NCBI GenBank assembly: GCA_021777995.1
Contig: JAJYCW010000033.1
Coordinates: 1-33,067, forward strand
DNA: 33,067 nt
DNA from: a bacterium
GTDB lineage: Bacteria > Armatimonadota > Chthonomonadetes > Chthonomonadales > Chthonomonadaceae
Direction: 5' to 3'
A program made the translations under genes and the position numbers. Under the pieces are notes generated by a model. It searched no databases and was not told the DNA's origin. It saw nothing but the letters and a program-made list of their open reading frames with translations. Shown piece by piece: positions 1 through 6,466 of the stretch (positions within the stretch are counted from its first letter, which is position 1; each line of letters starts with the position of its first letter).

Positions 1-125
1 TAGGGCAGCTCTCTTATCGCAGCAAGGGAATTGTCGGCAATTCGGCAAATTAGTTACCGACACTAACTGCCGAACATTAAGAAACTGAACTAGGCGCGGT
101 TCTCCCGCCTACGATTTTGTTCAAC
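1..125. other. Left-edge sequence with no gene recognised
   Basis: I see no coding region or RNA gene here. An imperfect inverted repeat lies at about 44-71 (GGCA arm, then TTAGT/ACTAA). Rhs homology begins abruptly at about 124-126, so the upstream part of copy R1 was lost, or replaced by this unrelated sequence. Confidence 0.4.
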
Positions 126-920
126 AGCGGTGGCTCGCTAACCGGTGAGCTGTACGCGGGGGCACCGGCAGGCAGTCCGCTGCTGCAGAACGGCGGCGGC
201 ACCTACACGCCAGGCGTAAGCTAGCACGGCACAGGCGGCAACGCCTACTTCGCAGCGGATGCGCTGGGCAGTACGCGCGGCATCACTGGCAGCACCGGCG
301 CAGCGACCGACGCGTTGCAGTACGATGCATTTGGCGAAACGCTCACGCGCAGCGGCAGCACCGCAACCCCTGTTCAGTTTGCGGGCACCAGCGGCTACCA
401 TGCGGATGCGGCCACCGGGCTGCTGCTGCTAGGCCACCGGTACTATGACGCGAGCATAGGGCGGTTCCTTAGCAGCGACCCGGCGCAGGCAGGCAGCAAC
501 TGGTACGCCTACTGCGACAATAACCCACTTGTGCGCCTTGACCCCACGGGACTGTTTCCGTGGTGGAAAGACATCGTAGACGGAGCTAAAGATGTTGCCC
601 GAGATATTGGGATAGATAAGATCAAGGACGGAGTCGGCAAAATGTGGCGAAAGATCACTAAGAGTAAAGACGACCTAGAAAAGTCCATCGATAAAGCTGA
701 GGACGATATAGACGCCAGATTGGACAGACTTGAACAGGCGGTGGATGAGATCAACCAGAAGTTAGACCGTCTCATTGAGCATCTTACAAATCCAACTGAA
801 GGCACAGGCCCTTCCAACCCTCCACCTGCGCAGGATGGAATACCGGAGGGCTACATAGGTCCTAACGGAGAGATCATAGGTGGTGACGGTACCGTAGAAC
901 TTCCTGTAGACTTGTTTTAG
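126..920 (+). pseudogene. Rhs core C-terminal fragment R1 with coiled-coil tip, amber-interrupted
   Basis: The translation matches the end of an Rhs/YD-repeat core. It contains YDAFGET, GYHADAATGLLLLGHRYYD, then the hallmark FLSSDP, NWYAYCDNNPL and LDPTGL (ends 553), which closes the beta-cocoon before a variable tip. The tip (554-920, about 121 residues) starts with FPWWKD and has charged heptad-like helices (roughly codons 10-85 of the tip), then a Pro/Gly-rich end. I recognise no toxin fold in it. The frame has a TAG at 222-224 where copies R2 and R3 have CAG, and no start codon, signal or upstream YD repeats. A shorter product from TTG 315 is possible but has no Shine-Dalgarno site. It is best read as a displaced, non-expressed Rhs C-terminus. 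In full Rhs proteins this part carries the exported toxin; function here is not shown. Confidence 0.8.
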
Positions 921-967
921 ATCTCAGGGCGGGCCGCTGCAGACTTCCCCTATTGGAGTCCGTAGCG

Positions 968-1402
968 GTAACGTCTATAGTTCAGCCTGGCGGTTCGGTG
1001 GTAAACTACGCGTACAACGGTGATGACCGGCGCGTGGGGCAGGGCAGCGGTGGCGCGCTAACCGGTGAGCTGTACGCGGGGGCTTCGGCAGGCAGTCCGC
1101 TGCTGCAAAACGGCGTCGGCACCTATACGCCCGGCGTAAGCCAGCACGGCACGGGCGGTAGCGCCTACTTTGCAGCGGATGCGCTGGGCAGTACGCGCGG
1201 CATCACTGGCAGCACCGGCGTAGCGACCGACGCGCTGCAGTCCGATGCGTTTGGCGAAACGCTCACGCGCAGCGGCAGCACCGCGCAGCAGCAGCATAAA
1301 CCTTCGCACCGTGCATACCGCCCTCTAACCCATTACCAGATGAAACACATCTGGGGACGTACAGGGATTGGTGGATCGGGTAACAAGTCAATTGTGGAAT
1401 AG
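968..1402 (+). pseudogene. Rhs core fragment R2, truncated before the tip
   Basis: Homology to R3 starts at GTA 968 (VTSIVQPGGSV) and runs without a stop through AYNGDDRRVGQGSG and YFAADALGSTRGITG to RSGSTA at about 1284. The match then ends abruptly, before the DPTGL closing motif. The remaining codons to TAG 1400-1402 are unrelated and low in information. R2 therefore lacks the C-terminal third of the module and any toxin tip. It has no credible start codon or ribosome site. The broken 3' end is where the R2-R3 cargo block joins. Confidence 0.78.
1336..1354. repeat. Perfect 7-bp inverted repeat upstream of the secreted-protein gene
   Basis: CCAGATG at 1336-1342 is complemented by CATCTGG at 1348-1354, with the 5-nt loop AAACA. 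It lies about 85 bp before the ATG at 1438. No T-tract follows, so a terminator is unlikely; it could be an operator, or chance. Confidence 0.3.
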
Positions 1403-1437
1403 TCCCGGTGCCCAAGTATGCCGATTGGAGGCATGCA

Positions 1438-3009
1438 ATGATGTTCCGTGCAAGATTAGCCATACCGATGGTGCTTGTTTCGTTCATTGTACTACTTTAT
1501 GCGGCGTCGGCGAAGCGCGTATTCGCTCAGACACCTCCAAGCAGCCGGCCAGATTATTGGCAAATATCTGTGCAGCCTTCGTTGAGCGCAGGGGCAACGG
1601 ATTCAACTTCTACTGGAGAGAATTCAGCCTCATTAGAAGCGGGTGTGACCTTCATGACACTTCCCTTCCAGGCTTATACCGTGGATGCCGGGGTTACATG
1701 GAATTTTACTGCAACGTGGGTCGCGCCGGATGGGGCACCACCGCCATCCCAGGTGTTGGTTACAGAGCAGGTACAGGGACAATGGGATACAGATCAGGAA
1801 GCAATTAACGGTGCGATTAACGCAAGCTACGGTTTCCAATCGGCGACAGAGTTCCAGTCCCATGGAGTCATACATGGCATTAACTATCAGATATTGCCAG
1901 TAAATAACAACCAGGTGCAATGGTCCCTGGACCAAAATTCATCTGTTGAAGCACATTGTTTCTCTGCTGTAGAGTCTTTTGATCCCTCGTCGGCTGAGGA
2001 TTACGACACGCTTAACATTGCAAATCTGGATGTGGAAACGAGTGGCGGGGTAGATTCTCCCACTGTCGATAACCTTCTGACCGGGCAACTGTGTACCGCA
2101 ACAGTGGATGACGGTGATCTTGTGCCATTGACGTACACATGGGCTTCATCTTCTGGCACCGCATACCCCTTCGAATCATGGACCTACAGTTTCAACAACG
2201 GCGGCACCCAAGGCGACTTCGTCGATATGGGGAAGGTGCCAACCAGCAATGCAAGTTATACCTCTCAGTTTTGCCGACACGATGTAAGCAGCGGCGTCAA
2301 ATTTAACTGTGCTGTAACGTCTGGTGTCCCACAGACGCCTAATGTAGTGACGAAACCCGCCAACGGACTTCCCAAGATTGCCGTTTTACAAAGGGTGCCG
2401 ATAGATGTGAAGCCAGTGACTTTCGTGCTAGGTGGTCTCCAGAAGAGCGATATTGTTTTGAAATGAAATGAATTAGGGGCGTTAACCATCGCCAGCCCAA
2501 TTGTAGCTGGGGAATACGTGGGTATTGTCTGGAAGGATACGGTAACAACCCCGGCGGCCTTCGTGCTGCCAAAACAGGCATACCCTGACGGGTTATGGAT
2601 GTTCGTTCAGCTTATCGAGCCAAACCGGCCGGGCAACAGTTCTAGCAGTTTTGGGTTGGATAACGCATGTCCTTACGTATACTGACTGCCGGCCAACCCC
2701 CCGTTCTACGCCGACGGAACAGAAGGAACCTTTGCAGATGGGCCATTCCTCACGCTGGCCAACCCACCGCCAGCCGGTATCTCGCAATACAATCAAATCG
2801 GTGACAGCTTTAAAACCTATGTAATGTACCAACCACCTGGCGCTGGCAGCGATTATGTGCCCATTGAGGGCCTAACTTGGAATTGGAATGGCACGGTGAA
2901 GTTCGCTGGTGGTGCTTGGAGCCTTTCAACACCGATCTTGAGGGCAAATGTTGATAGCCCCTATACGTATCCTTTTCCGGTCTGGATCTTAGCTTTCCAG
3001 AACTCCTAA
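1438..3009 (+). pseudogene. Secreted protein gene with two in-frame UGA codons
   Basis: The start is ATG 1438, with GGAGG at 1427-1431 six bases upstream. The N-terminus is a classical signal peptide: MMFRAR, a hydrophobic stretch of about 18 residues, and a likely cleavage site after VFA. The exported part is Ser/Thr/Asn- and Trp-rich, as in beta-rich surface proteins. The first stop is TGA 2464-2466. The same frame stays open and protein-like to TGA 2683-2685, then again to TAA 3007-3009, with Trp-rich segments such as LTWNWNG. Without those two codons it would be a 523-residue protein. TGG is used for Trp within the gene and TGA ends neighbouring genes, so nonsense mutation (TGG or CGA to TGA) is the simplest reading. 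A truncated 342-residue product from 1438-2466 could still be made. I do not recognise the family. Confidence 0.7.
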
Positions 3010-3049
3010 AGCCAGTAATCCAAGTTTCTATCAGAATTGAAGGAACACG

Positions 3050-3103
3050 ATGAAAAGCAACATGCAGTTTAGGAAATGCATTGCTGCAGCACGGAATCAC
3101 TAA
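3050..3103 (+). CDS. Possible 17-codon leader peptide before the TPR gene
   Basis: ATG 3050 follows GAAGGAA and encodes MKSNMQFRKCIAAARNH. Its TAA at 3101-3103 overlaps ATG 3103, which is in frame with the TPR gene. It may be a leader, a remnant of a deleted gene, or chance. There is no further support. Confidence 0.25.
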   Translation: MKSNMQFRKCIAAARNH

Positions 3104-3120
3104 TGATGAGGAGCTTTGTA

Positions 3121-4374
3121 ATGTTACCTATACCGAAACAACGAACGAACGTGAATATAGTTCAGTTCGTTTGTATAAGTTGTCTTGTGCTTGCACTTGG
3201 AATGACGCCGCTGCAGAGTGCTGCTGATGGATATAACCCGCACGGGATGCCGTTATCACCTGCTGATGCTCGTCTTATGGACCAATTCCAGCCGTATGTG
3301 GTACGTGATTCCCGAATTGAGGACATGGTGGATGGCGACATCCGTGCAGGCAACATGCCACAAGCGATAAAGGACGGTTTGAAGCGCATGCAAGTGGACC
3401 GGCATTCGTTGCAGGAGTTATCGGACAATGGTCACGCCTTAAAAAAGATGGTGCGGATGCAGTTGTTTTTTGCGTGCGACGAGCTGGGCCAACTTTACGA
3501 GTACGAGCGTGATTACGTTCATGCGCTTATGTTCTATTGTGCGCGTTGGTTTTACGGCAAAACGGGTGAGTTACCCTCGGATTTTTATGTTGATTCGGCA
3601 CAAACGTTGAGGCTGATCAATCGCAAGCCTCCCTTTTCGCCTGGCCGGTATGAAAGCGTAGTATCTGGGACGCATATACCAATCGTTTCCACAGCGGCAG
3701 CAATCTGCTACTACCGCCTGGGCAATTATGGAATGGCATGCCTCGCAGCGGTTAACCTGAGCCCCGACTCCGAGAAGATTGCAGTCTACCAAAAGTTAAA
3801 CGCTTCTCATGTCTGGAATCTGCCAGCGAAGCGGGCCAAACTTGTAAGTGATGCCGATCGATATTACGCAATAGCGCTTTCCTCTTGTGGATTCGACGTC
3901 ATTGGAAGTCACTTAACAGTGCGCAGGCTGAATGCCGCGCTAAAAATAGAGCCACGCAACCCTGAGGTATGGAATATGCTTGGAACTGTTTACGGCCGTG
4001 GGTTTTTATTCAAGGATGCAACAGTTCGCGATCTGCTCTCAGCTATTGCGTACTATAAGCAGGCAGCGAGATTAGAGCCCAACAACGCGAAATATTGGGA
4101 TGAAATCGGTGGCACGTATGAGGCTATTGACCAGATTATTCAAGTCGAACCCAACTCTACGTCGCTAACCTTCTTGACCATGATCAAATACGCCCGGGAA
4201 GCTATTGCCGCATATAACGTCTCGTTAGGTATCAAGGTGAACTACGATATTCCCCGGTCGATAGCGACTCTGCGGTCCGAGATAAAATCATGGCAGCAAA
4301 CCTATAATCTGCTTCAACATGAACAACTCGAGGATGATCTCGTGAAACAGCAGCGGCCAACCCCGCACAAGTAA
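3121..4374 (+). CDS. Exported TPR-like protein
   Basis: I chose ATG 3121 because AGGAG (3109-3113) sits seven bases upstream; in-frame ATGs at 3103 and 3106 lack such a site. The 417-residue product begins with a signal peptide (MLPIPKQRTN, then a hydrophobic core ending near LQSAA), so it should be exported or membrane-anchored. The mature part is helical. Residues about 271-335 fit TPR repeats, with RNPEVWNMLGTVYGRG and EPNNAKYWDEIGGTYEAI showing the W/G/Y/A spacing of the motif. TPRs mediate protein-protein contacts, so this is probably a scaffold rather than an enzyme. The stop codon abuts Rhs copy R3 exactly (homology resumes at 4375), so the native C-terminus may have been cut by the recombination that placed it here. 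The partner is unknown. Confidence 0.75.
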   Translation: MLPIPKQRTNVNIVQFVCISCLVLALGMTPLQSAADGYNPHGMPLSPADARLMDQFQPYVVRDSRIEDMVDGDIRAGNMPQAIKDGLKRMQVDRHSLQELSDNGHALKKMVRMQLFFACDELGQLYEYERDYVHALMFYCARWFYGKTGELPSDFYVDSAQTLRLINRKPPFSPGRYESVVSGTHIPIVSTAAAICYYRLGNYGMACLAAVNLSPDSEKIAVYQKLNASHVWNLPAKRAKLVSDADRYYAIALSSCGFDVIGSHLTVRRLNAALKIEPRNPEVWNMLGTVYGRGFLFKDATVRDLLSAIAYYKQAARLEPNNAKYWDEIGGTYEAIDQIIQVEPNSTSLTFLTMIKYAREAIAAYNVSLGIKVNYDIPRSIATLRSEIKSWQQTYNLLQHEQLEDDLVKQQRPTPHK

Positions 4375-4956
4375 ACCGATGACCCCTACACCAGCCGGGT
4401 GACGTCTATCGTTCAGCCTGGCGGTTCGGTGGTAAACTACGCGTACAACGGTGATGACCAGCGCGTGGGCCAGGGCAGCGGTGGCGCGCTAACCGGTGAG
4501 CTGTACGCGGGGGCTTCGGCAGGCAGTCCGCTACTGCAGAACGGCGGCGGCACCTACACGCCAGGCGTAAGCCAGCACGGCACAGGCGGCAGCGCCTACT
4601 TTGCAGCGGATGCGCTGGGCAGTACGCGCGGCATTACTGGCAGCACCGGCGCAGCGACAGACGCGCTGCAGTACGATGCGTTTGGCGAAACGCTCACGCG
4701 CAGCGGCAGCACCGCAACCCCTGTTCAGTTTGCGGGCACCAGCGGCTACCAGGCGGACGCGGCCACGGGACTGCTGCTGCTAGGCCACCGGTACTACGAT
4801 GCGAGCATAGGGCGCCTCCTGAGCAGCGACCCTGCGCAGGCAGGCAGCAACTGGTACGCCTACTGCGACAACAACCCGCTTGTGCGCCTTGACCCCACGG
4901 GGCTGGACGCCTGGACTAAATTCTGCCAACAAGTAAGGGATTTCAACACGCCTTAG
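4375..4956 (+). pseudogene. Rhs core fragment R3, most complete copy
   Basis: The frame opens at 4375 with DDPYTSRVTSIVQPGG, typical of a YD-repeat end, and runs unbroken through HRYYDASIGRLLSSDP and NWYAYCDNNPL to LDPTGL (4903-4905). It then has 16 tip residues (DAWTKFCQQVRDFNTP) and TAG 4954-4956. R3 spans the regions missing from R1 (5' end) and from R2 and R4 (3' end), so it is the best reference copy. The only start candidates are GTG 4399 and similar, without a ribosome site. A 185-residue protein from GTG 4399 is formally possible, but a headless Rhs end would not be delivered by itself. The tip continues beyond the stop (next entry). Confidence 0.78.
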
Positions 4957-5261
4957 ACCGCGGGAGGCATGTCTAATGCCGCTTTCGGTGTTGTAGCCTC
5001 GGTTGGCGGTAATTTAGAATACGTTGCGCATCCGGGCCGTGGGGGATTTACCGTTGGAATATCGTGGGCGGAGTAATGTGCCCGGCATTAGGTGTTTCAT
5101 CCGGTGCCGGACTGATAGCAGGCGGAATATCGATGTTAGGCGCTGGTACTGCTACTGCAGTGGGTATCGGAACAGTGGCTATTGTTGGTGGCGCGGTAGT
5201 AATAGGAGTCGGCATAGTTGTTGGTATTGTCGGAGTGGGCCATCTGATGAATTGGTGGTAA
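4957..5261 (+). pseudogene. Remainder of the R3 tip: Gly-rich hydrophobic domain after amber and frameshift
   Basis: Downstream of TAG 4954 the same frame reads sensibly (AAFGVVASVGGNLEYVAHPG) to TAA 5074-5076. An overlapping frame, open from GTG 5064, then continues in the same style (CPALGVSSGAGLIAGG, then about 30 Gly/Ala/Val/Ile residues, ending HLMNWW at 5256-5258, stop 5259-5261). I infer one ancestral tip of about 115 residues, split by a nonsense codon and a one-base indel near 5045-5075. Glycine-rich membrane-active segments are common in Rhs tips, though no catalytic residues are visible. Alternatively GTG 5064-5261 is an independent small hydrophobic peptide. Confidence 0.5.
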
Positions 5262-5276
5262 CGGAGGATGATGGGG

Positions 5277-5495
5277 GTGTGCCGCAGGTGCAATTTACCT
5301 TCTGCAACCCCTCCCGCCGATCAACGATCAGTGTTTAACAGTGTGACCATTACTGCTAACACCGTTACGAGCGGGGTAAGTTGGGAAATTCATTTCATGA
5401 CCATTTTTTGTTGTACGAATTGCTCAAATGTCCTAACTATTTGGCGTGGTACCAATGATTTTCTAACGTTTCTTCTTCTGGTAGGCGCCTATTAA
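5277..5495 (+). CDS. Small hypothetical protein after the R3 tip
   Basis: GGAGG at 5263-5267 lies nine bases before GTG 5277; ATG 5268 and 5271 are in the same frame but too close to it. The product would be 72 residues, with a Cys-containing middle (FCCTNCSN) and a hydrophobic end (FLTFLLLVGAY). It begins 15 bases after the tip frame ends, which is where immunity genes normally sit in Rhs tip modules. No known family is recognised, and the frame could be chance. Confidence 0.3.
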   Translation: MCRRCNLPSATPPADQRSVFNSVTITANTVTSGVSWEIHFMTIFCCTNCSNVLTIWRGTNDFLTFLLLVGAY

Positions 5496-5540
5496 CTCTG
5501 GGGAAAGTCTCGAATTAGCCGGGGTATCGTTCTACTGACG

Positions 5541-5891
5541 GTGTCAATTGCATTGTTTGTGCGAGTGCACTGCCACAGAGACTTGTTCCAGTCGCCGGCC
5601 TGGGTTGGTTTATACTGCATTGAACTGCTTGGACCGATTATCGATACGGCGGTGCATCTGCGTACGCACCGTAGCGGGGCTCGCGCGAGCAACGAGAATC
5701 AAGTTGAACCACCTGAAATCAATCGGGCATTGGGACCGGTGGCATCGTTGCAATGCGAGAAAGCCAAGCACTATATTACACTATTACAACTATCGTTATT
5801 GATAGCGTTCGTCACCTTGGTAATTCTTGGAGCAATAATGTCCATATTTAATATTGTCCACATTATACAAGGATGTTTGACTCGCGGATGA
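5541..5891 (+). CDS. Small multi-pass membrane protein, uncertain start
   Basis: The frame has three hydrophobic stretches: one before and over GTG 5541 (open upstream to 5496, reading GIVLLTVSIALFV), one at WVGLYCIELLGPIIDTAV, and a strong one near the end (LLIAFVTLVILGAIMSIF). If translation starts at GTG 5541 the first helix is clipped; the only in-frame option covering it is a non-standard codon near 5514 (ATT), so the original start may have mutated. It lies between Rhs copies R3 and R4. Small polytopic proteins here are often immunity proteins against membrane-acting tips. That role is only inferred from position. Confidence 0.4.
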   Translation: MSIALFVRVHCHRDLFQSPAWVGLYCIELLGPIIDTAVHLRTHRSGARASNENQVEPPEINRALGPVASLQCEKAKHYITLLQLSLLIAFVTLVILGAIMSIFNIVHIIQGCLTRG

Positions 5892-5910
5892 ACCGTTCGA
5901 ATCTTGTGAT

Positions 5911-6212
5911 TTCAGCCTGGCGGTTCGGTGGTAAACTACGCGTACAACGGTGATGACCAGCGCGTGGGCCAGGGCAGCGGCGGCGCGCTAACCGGTGTGC
6001 TGTATGCTGGGGCATCGGCAGGCAGTCCGCTGCTGCAAAACGGCGTCGGCACCAACCCGCCAGGTGTGAGCCAACACGGCATAGGCGGCAGCGCCTACTT
6101 CGCGGCGGATGCGGTGGGCCGTACGCGCGGCAGCACTGGCAGCACCGGCGCAGCAACCCCTCTGCAGTTTGCGGGTACTAGCCGTGGATGCTATGTTAAG
6201 CACAGTTGTTGA
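5911..6212 (+). pseudogene. Rhs core fragment R4 with internal deletion, tip lost
   Basis: Homology begins at 5911 (QPGGSVVNYAYNGDDQR) and ends near 6182 (QFAGTS), after which the frame runs unrelated to TGA 6210-6212. Compared with R1 and R3, 20 codons (DALQYDAFGE through GSTAT) are missing in frame, so GAAT joins directly to PLQF. The HRYYD and DPTGL motifs and any tip are absent. Several substitutions (GVLYAG, GRTRGSTG) show more drift than in the other copies. No start or ribosome site is visible. Confidence 0.75.
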
Positions 6213-6466
6213 AACCTTAGTCGCAAATACCTACTGTCGAGGTTTGTGCACGGTATTTACGGCCAGCCTGTTATCGGCCTTCGTAATTATGTTATTCGAA
6301 TTGTTTTATTCACCTATTCAGAACTGCTCGAGAATTTCCGACAATCTTGCACGCGACGTTTTGATAGTTGATTTATGGCATAACCATATCAGGTGCCCAA
6401 TTATCCATCGTGGTAGGCACAACACTCTCGATACAATGTCGGTAAAATGTTTTCACGGTAATCTGG
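6213..6466. other. Gap between the Rhs remnants and the cyclase gene
   Basis: No convincing gene is present. Two sequences resembling a -10 box occur near the next gene (TACAAT 6432-6437, TAAAAT 6443-6448), but neither has a good -35 box at the right distance. Confidence 0.3.

Noticed and set aside
138-401. Alanine/arginine-rich minus-strand ORFs opposite the Rhs copies (also 1058-1309 and 5988-6203)
   Set aside because: They are antisense shadows of the GC-rich Rhs core, repeat with it, and have no start signals.
2464-2510. UGA at 2464 followed by a 5-bp hairpin (2492-2510), reminiscent of a selenocysteine signal
   Set aside because: The stem is short, the loop lacks the expected bacterial SECIS features, and neither UGA lies in a Cys/redox motif.
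222-4956. Possible reassignment of TAG or TGA as sense codons in the accessory region
   Set aside because: Intact genes on both sides end with TAG and TGA, TGG is used within the affected gene, and other Rhs copies have CAG at the TAG site.
5678-5689. Perfect 12-bp palindrome GCTCGCGCGAGC
   Set aside because: It lies inside the small membrane-protein frame and has no promoter context; probably codon-driven.
5895-5903. GTTCGAATC resembling a tRNA T-loop, suggesting a tRNA remnant or attachment site before R4
   Set aside because: The flanking bases do not form a T-stem and no acceptor or anticodon arm is present.
126-6182. CRISPR array or transposon as the explanation of the repeats
   Set aside because: Repeat units are 270-530 bp, coding, irregularly spaced, and lack short spacers, terminal inverted repeats or a transposase.
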